64,000 nucleotides of DNA from the NCBI RefSeq assembly GCF_047675955.1, contig NC_132911.1:20048565-20112564 (forward strand), in the 5' to 3' direction. Positions 41,856 to 53,545 of this stretch are shown piece after piece (the stretch's first letter is position 1; each line of letters opens with the position of its first letter). Source of the stretch: Chlorocebus sabaeus. Lineage: Eukaryota; Chordata; Mammalia; Primates; Cercopithecidae. Under the pieces are notes generated by a model. The model was not told the origin of the DNA and did not search any database. It was given only the letters and a program-made list of their open reading frames with translations. Made by a program: the position numbers and the translations under genes.

Positions 41856-42345
41856 AATTATGCTGCTATAAGGACACATGCACACGTATGTTTATTGCAG
41901 CACTATTCACAATAGCAAAGTCTTGGAATCAACCCAAATGTCCATCAGTGACAGATTGGATTAAGAAAATGTGGCACATATACACCATGGAATACTATGC
42001 AGCCATAAAAAAGGATGAGTTTGTGTCCTTTGTAGGGACATGGATGCAGCTGGAAACCATCATTCTTAGCAAACTATCACAAGAACAGAAAACCAAACAC
42101 CGCATGTTCTCACTCGTAGGTGGGAACTGAACAATGAGATCACTTGGACTCGGGAAGGGGAACATCACACACCGGGGCCTATCATGGGGAGGGGGGAGGG
42201 GGGAGGGATTGCATTGGGAGTTATACCTGATGTAAATGACGAGTTGATGGGTGCAGCACACCAACATGGCACAAGTATACATATGTAGCAAACCTGCACG
42301 TTGTGCACATGTACCCTACAACTTGAAGTTTAATAATAATAAATT
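41856..42345 (+). mobile_element. Young L1 3' end (cercopithecid type)
   Basis: 5'-truncated L1 with the ORF2 end open from 41888 to its natural stop at 42130 (80 codons, MFIAALFTIAKSWNQPKCPS onward). The 3'UTR has 'ggattgcattgggagttata' and 'cacaagtatacatatgtag'. Very close to the copy at 11578-17697 but without its 18-bp 3'UTR duplication. Confidence 0.93.
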
Positions 42346-44610
42346 AAAAAAAAAATAAATAAATGTCTTTTTTTGAGAAGTACCTGTTTTGAGAAGTATG
42401 CTTTGCCCACTTTTTGATGGGGTTTGTTTTTTCTTGTAAGTTTAAGTTATTTGCCGATTCTGGATATTAGCCCTTTGTGAGATGGATAGATTGCAAAAAT
42501 GTTCTCCAATTCTGTAGGGTGCCTGTTCACTCTGATGAAAATTTCTTTTGCTGTGCAGAAACTGTTTAGTTTAATCAGATCCCATTTGTCAGTTTTGGCT
42601 TTTGTTGCCATTGCTTTTGGTGTTTTAGACATGAAGTCCTTGCCGATGCCTGTGTCCTGAATGGTATTACCTAGGTTTTCTTCTAGGGTTTTTATGGTTT
42701 TAGGTCTGGCATTTAAGTCTTTAATCCATCTTGAGTTGATTTTTGTATAAAGTGTAAGGAAGGGATCCAGTTCCAGTTTTTTGCATATGGCTAGCCAGGT
42801 TTCCCAGCACCATTTTTAAATTAGGGAATCTTTTCCGCATTGCTTGTTTTTGTCAGGTTTGTCAAAGAGCAGATGGTTGTAGATGTGTGGCATTATTTCT
42901 GAGGGCTCTGTTCTGTTCCATTGGTCTATATCTCTGTTTTGGTACCAGTACCATGCTGTTTTGGTTAGTGTAGCCTTGTGGTATAGTTTGAAGTCAGATA
43001 GCATGATGTCTCTAGCTTTGTTCTTTTTGCTTAGGATTGGCTTGGCTGTGAAGGCTCTTTTTTGGTTCCATATGAAGTTTAAAGTAGTTTCTTCTAATTC
43101 TGTGAAGAAAGTCAATGGTAACTTGATGGGGATAGCATTGAATCTATAAATTACTTTGGGCAGTATGGCCATTTTCACAATATTGATTCTTCCTATCCAT
43201 GAGCTTGGAATGTTTTTTCCATTTGTTTGTATCCTCTCTTATTTCCTTGAGCAGTGGGTTTGTAGTTCTCTTTAAAGAGGTCCTTCACATCCCTTTTAAG
43301 TTGAATTCCTAGGTATTTTATTCTATTTGTAGCAATTGTGAATGGGAGTTTACTCATGATTTAGCTCTCTGTGTGTCTACTGTTGGTGTATAGGAATGCT
43401 TGTGATTTTTGCACATTGACTTTTTTATCCTGAGACTTTGCTAAAGTTGGCTTATCAGCTTAGGGAGATTTTGGGCTGAGAGGACGGGGTTTTCTAAATA
43501 TACAATCATGTCATCTGCAAGCAGAGACAATTTGACTTCCTCTTTTCCTATTTGAATACCCTTTATTTCTTTCTCTTGCCTGACTGCCCTGGCCAGAACT
43601 TCCAATACCATGTTGAATAGGAGTGGTGAAAGAGGGCATCCTTGTCTTGTGCTGGTTTCCAAAGGGAATGCTTCCAGTTTTTGCCCATTCAGTAGATAAT
43701 GGCTGTGGGTTTGTCACAAATGGCTCTTATTATTTTGAGATAATTTCCATTGATACCTAGTTTATTGAGAGTTTTTAGCATGAAGGGCTGTTAAATTTTG
43801 TTGAAGGCTTTTTCTGCATCTCTTGAGATAATCATGTGGCTTTTGTCATTGGTTCTGTTTATGTGATGGATTACATTTATTGATTTGCATATGTTGAACC
43901 AGCCTTGCATCCCAGGTGTGAAGCTGGCTTGATTGTGGTGGATAAGTTTTTTGATGTGCTGCTGGATTTGGTTTGCTAGTATTTTATTGAATATTTTTGC
44001 ATCGATGTTTATCAGGGATATTGGCCTAACATTTTCCTTTTTTGTTATGTCTCTGCCAGGCTTTGGTATCAGGATGATGCTGGCCTCATAAAATGAGTTA
44101 GGGAGAATTCCCTCTTTTTCAGTAGTTTGGAATAGTTTCAGAAGGAATGGTACCAGCTCCTCTTTGTACCTCTGGTAGAATTCGGCTGTGAATCTGTCTG
44201 GTCCTGGACTTCCTTTTGGTCGGTAGGCTATTAATTACTGCTCCAATTTTAGAACTTGTTATTGGTCTATTCAGGAATTCAACTTCTTCCTGGTTTAAAC
44301 TTGGGTGAGTGTATGTGTCCAGGAATTTATCCACTTCTAGGTTTTCTAGTTTATTTGCGTAGATGTGTTTATAGTATTCTCTGATGGCAGTATGTATTTC
44401 TATGGGATTGGTGGTGATATCCCCTTCATCATTTTTTATTGTATCTATTTGAGTGTTCTCTCTTGTCTTTTTTATTAGTCTGGTTAGCAGTCAATAAATT
44501 TTGTTGATCTTTTCAAAAACCAGGTCCTGGATTCATTGATTTTTTTTTTTTTCCAAGGGTTTTTCATGTCTTTATCTCCTTCAGTTCTCCTCTGATCTAT
44601 TTCTTGTCCC

Positions 44611-44846
44611 GGTGTTCTACATGTTCAGAGAACTTCCCTGGTGATGAACTATAGAAATGATCCCTGAAAGTATAGCCTTACATCATTACTATGATAGACG
44701 GGATCTCAAAAGGATCAGCCCCTGGATCAGTCTGACAACTTTCTGAGCCATGCAGCATAGATGGCATCTGGGTTCCACCTAGAGTTAAACATCCTGCTGA
44801 GTTCTTTGTTTTACATCGAAATTTATATTCATCTTTCATAACTCAC
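44611..44846. other. Unique spacer, no feature seen
   Basis: Between the truncated L1 and a MaLR LTR. Nothing recognised. Confidence 0.4.
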
Positions 44847-45195
44847 TGTCTTAGTCCCCTTGGGCTGCTGTAACGAAGTACCATAGACTTAGAACCAACA
44901 GAAATTCAATTCTAGCTGGTGGCTAGAAGTCTGAGATGAAGGCACCCATAGACTCCGTGTCTGGTGAGGGCTTGCTCTTGACTTGGTAGACGGCACCTTT
45001 TTGCTGTGTCCTCACAGGGTGGAAGGGACAAGGCAGCTCTCTAGGTCCTCCTTTATAAGGGCACTAATCCCATTCATGACGGATTTGCCTTCATGACCTT
45101 ATCATCTCCCAAAGGCCCTACCTCCTAACACCATCTCCTTTGGGGATTAGGATTTCAACCTATGGAGTTTAGAAAGACACATTTAAACGACTGCA
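44847..45195 (-). mobile_element. MLT1-type MaLR LTR
   Basis: Reverse LTR from 'tgtcttagtccccttgggc' to 'aaacgactgca', with 'gcactaatcccattcatgac' and 'cctcctaacaccatctcc'. Complete but diverged. The flanking 5-mers do not match. Confidence 0.85.
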
Positions 45196-45225
45196 CCCAT
45201 CATCTTCTTCTACCAAGACTTTTAA

Positions 45226-45509
45226 TTTTTTTTTTTAAGAGACAGGGTTTTACTCTGTTGCCTAGGCTGGACTGTAGTGGTGTGATCATAGCTCACTGCA
45301 GCTTTGAACTCCTGTGCTCAAGTGACCCTCTTGCCTCAGCCTCCTGAGTAGCCAGAAGTACAGGCATGAACCACCATGCACAGCTAAATTTTGTAGTTTT
45401 TACAGAGATAGGGTATCATTATGTTACCCAGGGTTGCATCAAAGTGATCCTCCCAGCTTGGCCTCCCAAAGCCTGGAATTCTAGGCATAAGCCACAGCAC
45501 TCAGCCTCC
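45226..45509 (-). mobile_element. AluJ
   Basis: Reverse Alu, J-type ('gagacagggttttactctg', 'gatcatagctcactgcagc'). Imperfect 15-bp target-site duplication TACCAAGACTTTTAA (45211-45225) and TACCCAGACTCTTAA (45510-45524). Confidence 0.93.
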
Positions 45510-45889
45510 TACCCAGACTCTTAACCTTATGGTAGTTTTAATACAGTGTTGTGGAAGGCCAAGGTCTAGACTGTTCTGAAGGGTTATTTTCAGCTTCAAG
45601 TTCTTTGGCTTTCGCACCACGTCTGTCTTAATGCCTTAGAATTCCTTCCCCTTGCTAATACCAAGCCTAGCCCTCTCATTCTGCTTTTCTGTCAAGAACC
45701 AGTGTAGGCCATAACTAGGGCAGTCTGCACAGGGCCTGGAAAAGTAACAACAGCATCCTGGCCATTTCCTTTCTTTCCACTCTACACATTCCTTATTCAT
45801 GTGAAACTTACAGTACTGATTATCTTCCTTGAGTGTTTTCTTCTATTTGCCTTCTTAGAATTCCTAGTGACTTGACGTATCAATCATTT

Positions 45890-46035
45890 ACCCATCACCC
45901 TAATACTTTATGAAAAGATACCTTCAGTGTTCTCCTTATACAGATAAGAAAAGTGAGACATAGACACCTGATGTCACACCCTTAGAAGGTGTAGAGTGAA
46001 TGTTAAGGTCAGTCTGACACAGAACACACACTCTT
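45890..46035 (-). mobile_element. MIR
   Basis: 'ttatacagataagaaaagtg', 'agacatagacacctgatgtc' and 'acacccttagaaggtg' follow the reverse MIR core. Confidence 0.55.
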
Positions 46036-46066
46036 CACACTCTTTTCTTTTTCTTTATTTCTTTCT

Positions 46067-46357
46067 TTTTTTTTTTTTTTTTTTTTGAGATGGAGTCTCA
46101 CTCTCTCACTCAGGCTGGAGTGCAATGGCACAATCTCGGCTCACTGCAACCTCCGCCTCCCGGGTTCGAGCAATTCTCCTGCCTCAGCCTCCCCAGTAGC
46201 TGGGATTACAGGCACATGCCACCATGCCTGGCTAATTTTGTATTTTTAGTAGAGATGGTGTTTGACCATGTTGGCCAGGCTGGTGTCAATCTCCTGACCT
46301 TAAGTGGTCTGCCTGCCTCAGCCTCCCAAAGTGCTGGTGAGCCACTGTACCCCGGCC
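46067..46357 (-). mobile_element. AluS with small deletion
   Basis: Reverse Alu after a T22 run. The block 'gctggtgagccactg' lacks about 12 bases of the usual 'gattacaggcg' section. A short CACTCTT repeat flanks it. Confidence 0.93.
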
Positions 46358-46539
46358 ACTCTTCGTGCTATTCACTCTATGCTGGACTTCATCTTTAACA
46401 GACTTCACAAACAGACTTGCTTTTCTGACTTCTGTGATTTCCCTCCGACGTAGGACTGTGCTTTTGCTTCAGTATTCTTTCTAAATCACTGAGTACTCCT
46501 TGTTTGAGATATCTTTATTTTCTTTTTAAAAATCTTAAA

Positions 46540-46705
46540 TGTTTTATTTTATGTTAGAGACAGGGTCTTGCTATGTTGCCCAGGGTGGAGTGCCATGGTG
46601 ATTCACAGATGGGATCATTGCCTACTACAGTCTTTAACTTCTGACCTTAAGTGATCTTCTGTCTCAGCCCCCCATCGCTGGGACTGTGCCACCACACTTG
46701 GCTGT
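46540..46705 (-). mobile_element. FLAM-like Alu monomer
   Basis: 'gagacagggtcttgctatg', 'gcccagggtggagtgcc', then 'ccatcgctgggactgtgcc' make a single reverse 7SL-derived monomer. Confidence 0.6.
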
Positions 46706-47049
46706 TTTCTTTAATATTACGTCTTGCTGTTTCTGCTTCCTCAATCTCAGATTCAATCTGAAGTCTCCTCTTACTGTTTCCACCTCTGACCCTGTTATAA
46801 GCCTTTTCACAGCCCTGAGTCCAGCTGTCACCAGGCACATGATTTTCTTGTTAATGGTGTGCCGTAGTGAGCACGTTCAGTGGAATCAGCTGTTAAGGCC
46901 TCCCAAACCGGAAGTCCTACCCCTAATTCCAGCTGCAGCACCAGAAGTAAGGTGGTCTGAGACCTTGGTACCAAGTCCATGTTACCGTGCCTCTTCTTTA
47001 CATTCTACTTCAACTGATTTGGATCTCTTGCCCCTGTATATCCCAATGG

Positions 47050-47190
47050 ATTGGATGGCCAACGTCCTGGTTTGCCTGGGACAGTTAGGGTTTATGCTCA
47101 CCGTTCTGGTATAATAATTAGTGGTTCCCTCTTAGACTCTCAAAAGTGTCCTAGTTTGAAGGTTAGATCATGTGATCCTTGTACCTCTTG
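47050..47190. mobile_element. hAT-type DNA transposon fossil (family uncertain)
   Basis: 'aacgtcctggtttgcctggg', 'ataataattagtggttccc', then 'caaaagtgtcctagtttga' follow a short ancient DNA transposon that I cannot name with certainty. Confidence 0.35.
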
Positions 47191-48028
47191 GCCCCTCTGA
47201 ATGAAAAAACGTATTCGCTGTGATGAACGGGACAGGGCCTGACGTTTCATAGAGTTACAAATTGAATGTGAGATAATACATGTGGGCAACACATGATGGG
47301 CCTGACTTTCTTAAAATAGAAAGGAAGCAACAGCTTGCACCTCTCTTTTTCAAAGCAGCTCCAGGTAATGTGATCAAATACTCAGCCAGCTGTTAATGAC
47401 ATAGCCTGGAACTTGGTTGTGGGTAGATCTTTTTAGAGTAGTAGACCAACCAGACCCATCTGGTAATGAAAAAGCCTTCCCTTGATCACCTGTCAGAGGC
47501 AGAGTGATACACATAGATGTGCCTCTGTGAAGCCACTCCCTTTTCACTCTGAGCGTGTGCAAAGCTTACCTGGGATGCCAGTGGTGCTGCTGTGCTGGAC
47601 CTGGACTGTGAAGGGCTCCAGGATGTGGCTGGGAAGAAATGACTCCATTATGTCAGCAGAGCAGAGAGCTTGTGTTCCGTTTGGCCTGGCAGCTGCTGTT
47701 TGGTTGTAGGGTGGCAATCCTAGGCCTCCCTCTCCTGCTGAAGGGCTTACCCTATGGCTTGCCCATCTGTCTAGGACAAAGCCGCAGGGAACAGGGCCAG
47801 GAAACAGAACAAGGAAGGTCCTACTGGGTGCAATGCCATAGAAATGCATTTCAGAGAGGATCCTCCTGCACTGGGTTACTGACTTTTCTGCCAGTGGCTA
47901 CTAAAAAATGAATTCTTCAAAGTGCTTTTCACTGGCTCCTAGAGGTGAATTGACTGGAAGGAACAATGAAAAAAAACTGTGAGCTGCACATCATTAAGTC
48001 TCTGAGGGAGAAGAAAAATACAGCAGCC
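47191..48028. other. Unique sequence, no feature seen
   Basis: Overlapping short frames on both strands at 47374-47911 have no recognisable similarity. No repeat seen. Confidence 0.4.
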
Positions 48029-48044
48029 CTCTAAGTTGATTTTT

Positions 48045-48332
48045 TTTTTGAGACAGAGTTTCGCTCTTCTTGCCCAAGCTGGAGTGCAATGGGGCCATCG
48101 TGGCTCACTGCAATCTCCGCCTCTCAGGTTCAAGCGATTCTCCTTTCTCAACCTCCCAAGTAGCTGGGATTACAGGCATGTGCCACCACGCCTGGCTAAG
48201 TTTGTATTTTTAGTAGAGACGGGGTTTCTCTATGTTAGTCAGGCTGGTCTCGAACTCCTGGCCTCAGGTGATCTGCCTGCCTCAGCCTCCCAAAGTGCTA
48301 GGATTAGAGGTGTGAGCCACCATGCCCAGCCT
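48045..48332 (-). mobile_element. AluS
   Basis: Reverse full-length Alu. Target-site duplication CTCTAAGTTGATTTT (48030-48044 region) and CTCTAAAGTGATTTT (48333-48347), two differences. Confidence 0.94.
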
Positions 48333-49084
48333 CTCTAAAGTGATTTTAAAGATCAGATATCCTGAAAGTGTGACCTTGTCCCTGATGATTAGAATTATAA
48401 AAAGTTTTCCTAAGGAATGAAAGACGAAAAAAAAGAGGCTTTTTTTTTTTTTTCAGACCTTGCAAATCAGATGAAAAGAATTTTGTTTGAGGGCTAGGGG
48501 GGAATGGAAGAGAAGGTGGAAAAGTTATAGTACGGTAATTGAAAGGAGAAAGAACTAGAAGCAGATAATTTGTACAAGTAGAGGAGCAGGTAGGTGAGGT
48601 GGGAGAAAGGAGGAATAAGAGTGCATACAGACCATGTGTGGCCTAGAACTGACCTCGCACAGGGATCAGCAGGGTTGCCAGACCAGGAAGGGATGTAAGG
48701 GGCTCTTCAGGACCCAAGTCAATCTCCACAATTCTCTGCCATGCCCCAAATTCCTAGCTTGCTTGCTATATTTTATTAAAGCATCAAAAGTCTCTGCTAA
48801 AATAGAAATTCCACTGCTACCTATGAATAGTTTCATGTAAAATATATGTTGAATGGCTTTAGACCCTGTTTTTGGACCCTCTGAAATATTTTGGAAAGGG
48901 AAGACCAGGGTGTCAGTTGAGTGGACGGTCATCTGAGTGTAGCTGAAGGCTCTGAGAACCCTGGGGGAGAATGGAGCCTTGGACCTATGTACAGGAATTC
49001 TGAGAATAACTTTTAATGACTTTATCATTTTATGAATATCTACAGTGAGGTTAAAACAGGCCACTATTCATCTGTAGACTTACT

Positions 49085-49260
49085 TCATTTATTCATTATA
49101 TACCTGCTATGGACCATATGGGAGGCTTGCTTGTGCTTTGGTGGTTAAGGCAGGCAGAGAATAGTCAGAAACACTTCCGAGAAGGGCAGAGAACCAGTTG
49201 GAACAAATGCATTTGTTTTTCTAGAGGGCAAGCAAGGAAGAAAGTGAGGCAGTTTCCTGT
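49085..49260 (+). mobile_element. Ancient repeat fragment (same family as 18565)
   Basis: 'catttattcattatatacc', 'tgctatggaccatatggg' and a G/A-rich continuation fit the start of this family. Weak. Confidence 0.3.
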
Positions 49261-49340
49261 CCGGAACACTGGCCTCCTAGGGCAGTGAGGGGTCCGTTGG
49301 CACCATCAACACTGACTAAGAGCAGCACAGCCAAGATCAG

Positions 49341-49805
49341 GTATAGTGGGTTGAACAGTGTCCCCCCAAAATTCATATCCACCTGGAACCTCAAAATATG
49401 ACCTTAACTGGAAACAGAGTCTTTGCAGATGTGGTAAATTAAGACGAGGTCATACTGTATTAGTGTGGATCATAAATTGAATGGCTGGTGTCTTTATGGA
49501 GAAAATAGAGGGAGATTTAGACACAGAGACACAAAGGAGACATAGGGACGAAGGCCACATGACAGCTGAGGCAGAAGTTGCAGTGTTGCTGCCACAAGCC
49601 AAGGAAGGCCAAGGACTGCCAGCAAGCACCGGAAGCTAAAAGAAGAGGAGCATGGGATGCTTGCCTGGGGGAGAGCTTCCAGAACCATTCCTGTGGAGTC
49701 CTTCATTTTGGACTTCGGGCCTTCAGAACTGTGAGAGAATAAATTTTTGTTTTAAGCCACCCAGGTTGTGGCACATTGTTATGGCAGCCCTGGGGAATCC
49801 ACGTA
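49341..49805 (+). mobile_element. MLT1-type MaLR LTR
   Basis: 'gtatagtgggttgaacagtg', 'ccccccaaaattcatatcc', 'gtctttgcagatgtggtaaa', 'aagacgaggtcatactg', 'gccaaggaaggccaagg', 'ccttcagaactgtgagag' and 'aataaatttttgttttaagc' occur in the right order. Confidence 0.82.
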
Positions 49806-50118
49806 TCAGGCTGTGAGGCTAGTCTTCCTATCCCAGGGTTGGTTCGGGAAGAGTAAGGAGACACCAACATGGTATTGGGTTAGTGTGAGAGCTCAAGACC
49901 AACAGAGCATCTGAGACCAGGGAGGGCTCCCAGCAAGTGAAGGTGTGGCACAGATGCAATTTCTCCCACAGCATTCTTTAGAAATGAAGCAGTCATTTGT
50001 GAAGCCCTTGCCTGCCCTTGGGTGCTACAGCCCGTTTTATGGGCATCATGCCCTCAGGCCAATTGCACATGTGTGTCAACTGATTTTTCACATGGATCCT
50101 CCTGCTGTAAAAAATCTT

Positions 50119-50255
50119 GGCCGGGTGTGGTGGCTCATGCCTGTAATCTCAGCGTTTTGGAAGGCTAAGGCAGGAGGATCATTTGAGCTCAGGAGTTCCA
50201 GAACAGCCTGGGCAACATCACAAAACCCTGCCTCTCTTTTAAAACATTTTAAAAA
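50119..50255 (+). mobile_element. Alu left monomer
   Basis: Begins 'ggccgggtgtggtggctca' and ends in the linker after 'aaaccctgcctctcttttaa'. The right monomer is absent, so it is a FLAM or a truncated Alu. Confidence 0.8.
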
Positions 50256-50733
50256 GTTTCTCTTTCCAGAAATCCTTGCAGTCAGACACCTTCAGAGGAT
50301 CTGAGTCTTAGAGGGGAACATGGCTAAAAGCAAGTTGATAGCCTAGAACTTTCCTCAGGTTGCGATTACTTGGAGGCCTCTTAGGAGGGCAAATGGGGAT
50401 AGTGGCAAGTTGCGCTTTGTTCCGCTGCAAAGAAAAACCATGGGGATGTGCATCTGTAGCTTGCCTGAAGTGAAGTAAGTCACTCTTAAAAAGTTACTCA
50501 GGAGTTCTAGGTTTATGATAATATGGAGGCAGAGAGGGCTGCAACGGGGGTAAGTTCGGTCACCGTGTTGATGGTAGATGGTTGAATGCTCCCTGGAGGC
50601 TTTGTTTAATTTTCCTTGGAAAAATCACTCTAAAGAAGATATGAGCTTTTTCACTTTTGACTCCTCGCCATCCAACGCTGGAGCAGTGAGCTCCCAGAAA
50701 GGCCTGGACATAGCAGACATAAAACATTTAAGC

Positions 50734-51032
50734 GGCCGGGCGCGGTGGCTCAAGCCTGTAATCCCAGCACTTTGGGAGGCCGAGACAGGCGGATCACGAG
50801 GTCAGGAGATCGAGACCATCTGGCTAACACAGTGAAACCCTGTCTCTAGTAAAAAGATACAAAAAACTAGCCAGGCGAGGTGGCAGGCACCTGTAGTCCC
50901 AGCTACTTGGGAGGCTGAGGCAGGAGAATGGCATAAATCCAGGAGGCAGAGCTTGCAGTGAGCTGAGATCCGGCCACTGCACTCCAGCCTGGGCGACAGA
51001 GCGAGACTCTGTCTCAAAAAAAAAAAAAAAAA
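50734..51032 (+). mobile_element. AluY of Old World monkey type (AluYR-like)
   Basis: Full-length sense Alu. It carries a set of linked changes from standard AluY: 'ggctcaagcctg', 'aaaaaactagcc', 'ggcgaggtggc', 'ggcataaatcc' (from cgtaaacc) and 'gagatccggccactgc'. Tail A17. Target-site duplication ATTTAAGC at 50726-50733 and 51033-51040. This combination is typical of AluY expanded in cercopithecid monkeys. Confidence 0.95.
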
Positions 51033-51040
51033 ATTTAAGC

Positions 51041-51796
51041 ACTGAAAGGGCACTGGGAAAGCCTATTCAAACTTAAGTGACTTTGGATTTGATACCCTGA
51101 TTATCTACTAGACAGAATTATAAGAAGTAAATGGTAAGGCCTATAGGAGTTTGGAACAGAGAATTGTTGGAAAGCCCCATTAAGCCTGAGAGGGCTTATT
51201 AGGGATGCTACCCAATACTTGGATTCAAAGCTACATTTCACTAGGCTTCTTCCACCCTTCTTTCTGAATCTTTACTTGAGCCCTAGAGGTGGGGAGTATT
51301 TCATTGCAGGATAAAGTTGTATTTGCTAATTCTTGAGGATTAGCAGGAAGAGTATTAATGAAATCTTGATCAGGGCCTGCTGTGGTTATGGGGGTGAGAT
51401 TTGGCTTTTTTTTTTTTTTTCTGACTTTTTACAATATTTCTTAACACTCAGGATTCTATCCAATTTGAAATAGATACATTCAGTACTCTGGGGCCAGCAA
51501 CAGGCTTAGCATGTTACACGCAAGACACAGTCTGGAGAGGCAAAAGTTGAGTGTAGAAAGCCTTGTTCAGACAGCACTGCCCTTAGACCTTGGGCCTTGC
51601 CTCAGGCCTATACTTCAGGGGACCCCATGCTTTGGAGTTTCTTGTTGACATTTTCTAAAACTCCCTCTGATGCCTTGGACAAAGTGGGTCTGTCAGTGCA
51701 CACCAGGAAGAGAACTCAGAGTTCAGACAAGGGCTCCCCACCACCCTGGTTCCCATTTCTACCTTCTCCATCACTCTCTGACCCTCGCATCCCTCG
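51041..51796. other. Unique sequence, no feature seen
   Basis: A T-run at 51405-51420. No repeat family or exon recognised. Confidence 0.4.
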
Positions 51797-52327
51797 CTCA
51801 ACACACACACACACATACACACCACACCACACCACACAACACACATACCCATACCCCCTGGTACCACACCACACACACACCCCACACACACCACCCACCT
51901 CCCCAAACACACCACACACGTACCACATACATACCACACACACCACGCACAAACCACACACAAAACACACTCCCCACACACACACTCCCATACACACCAC
52001 ACACACCCACACACCCATGCCACACCTATGCCACATCCACACCACACCCCTCCCCAAACACACCACACATGATCCACATACCCCCCCACACACAACACAC
52101 ACTCTCCCCACACATACCACACACACTATACACAACACACTACACACACATAGACCACACATACACGACACACAACACACACCACACAATACAAAACACA
52201 CAACACTCATTCTCACTTTGGCAGAACATTTACTAAAACACACAACACACACACCACACAAATACAACATACATCACACACACACACACCACACAAAGAC
52301 ACCACACGCATACCACACACACACACC
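51797..52327 (+). repeat. CA-rich minisatellite (CACAC/ACACC variants)
   Basis: About 530 bp of degenerate CACAC, ACCAC and CCACA units with scattered T and G, interrupted by a unique 32-bp island at about 52208-52239. It is free of stops in one plus frame, giving a His/Thr/Pro-rich 279-codon frame that is a by-product of the composition. The complementary strand yields a Cys/Val/Gly-rich frame. Confidence 0.95.
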
Positions 52328-52329
52328 TG

Positions 52330-53439
52330 CCTTAGGGATATATATGTATAGCTTGACCAGATGTACCAAGGAACATTTGCAATGGTCCCCAGGCCTTGTG
52401 GCTGGGACCCAGTTCCAAGAGGAGCCTGGTGTGTAGACTTCTGCCAGCTGGTGTTGTATTTTTCTTGCAGGACCACAGAAGATGGGTTCTGACTTGCTGA
52501 CTTTGGATGACCCTCATTTATGTCAGAGACAGGCTGAGTTCAGTGCTCTGTCCTTCAGTGGTCCACCTCCAACCCTTTAAGCCACACACGTGTGTCCCTG
52601 TGTTGACGCTCACCCATTTCATGTTCTTTCCGTGGTGACACCTCCTGTCTACAGGACACAGGGCAGTGGGACACAGTAGCAACGGAGATTGCCAGCCTTT
52701 CCCTTCAGCCTGAGCCAGTGAGATAGAAGACATAACTGGAGAGACTCCTTTTACATTTTATTGTCCTATGACAATGTGTCTAGACCCAGAGATGAGTGAG
52801 AGGATGGGAGATGGAAGCTGGGCTGGAGCTCTAAGTAAGAATGACCCCTGTAGGGGAATGTTTGATCTAATCGGGGATACATAGAAGCATAAGGTAAGAA
52901 GACACAGCTTTGAACCACACAGCCAAATTAGCCTTTGGGAGTCCTGAGAGCAAGGTCTAGGGCCACTAGCTGCAGTGCTCAGTTTCGAGCAAAGAGTTGT
53001 TGTCTTTGAGAATATGAGGAAAAGTAGCACTCTCAGTCTGGGAGAGCTTGAATTATTGGCAGACCATCACAAGCAGGAATGAAAACCATGAGAAAACATG
53101 GGGGTGAGTGATATTAAGAATAGGGTAACTGGTGCATTTTCTAGGCTTAAGCCTGTGGCAAAGTCTTGGCTGGATTAGACATGATGATAGCATGTGTTAA
53201 ATTGCAGTCCTGGCATCTAAAATCTCTCCTGAAGTAGGAAGACTATGGATGCAGTTAGAGGCAATATCAGTTACTGGAGTGGAGAATGGTAATTGGGAAG
53301 AGCAAGGTCGGTAGTTCTTTTTCTGCGTAAGCTGTGGCCAAGGAGGGGAGGCTTTAAACCCAGAGGTGATCCTGCCACTGGTGATGCGGCCTCCGGTCAA
53401 GTCCATTTCACCACAAGTTGTGCCTTGCTGGAGTACATC
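52330..53439. other. Unique sequence, no feature seen
   Basis: Nothing recognised over 1.1 kb. Open frames are short and overlapping. Confidence 0.4.
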
Positions 53440-53545
53440 CAGGGAAAGAACATAAGCTTTGGGGCCAGTAAGATCAAGGAGCCTTAAGATCTTAGACAAT
53501 CTCTCTCCAAGCCTCAGTTTACTAATCTAATAAGGTGGAGAAAGC
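53440..53545 (+). mobile_element. MIR fragment
   Basis: 'aagctttggggccagtaag', 'ctctctccaagcctcagttt' and 'actaatctaataaggtgg' follow the sense MIR core. Confidence 0.6.

Larger units (their letters stand above)
41523..42357 (+). mobile_element. Compound retro-insertion: inverted poly(A) transcript + L1 3' end
   Basis: The whole insert is flanked by a 17-bp direct repeat AATAAATGTCTTTTTTT (41506-41522, 42358-42374). From the left: a T-run, then 41527-41832, which on the minus strand ends AATAAA-GACTC-T7-C-(A)n like an mRNA 3' end. Next comes a T23 run (41833-41855), and then a plus-strand L1 3' end (41856 to about 42345) with its own A-tail. The two parts point away from each other. Confidence 0.85.
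40722..44610 (-). mobile_element. 5'-truncated L1P element
   Basis: A T-rich former tail (40722-40738), 3'UTR, then ORF2 back to about codon 340 (near 44610). Diverged with many frame breaks, so older than the L1 at 11578. The RT motif at 43441-43662 reads LADD instead of FADD. The 835-bp insertion at 41523-42357 splits it. No target-site duplication is evident at its outer ends. Confidence 0.93.

Noticed and set aside
51597..52436. 279-codon plus-strand open frame
   Set aside because: Its length comes from the CA-rich repeat, which contains no T-starting stop triplets. The protein would be His/Thr/Pro low complexity with no domain.
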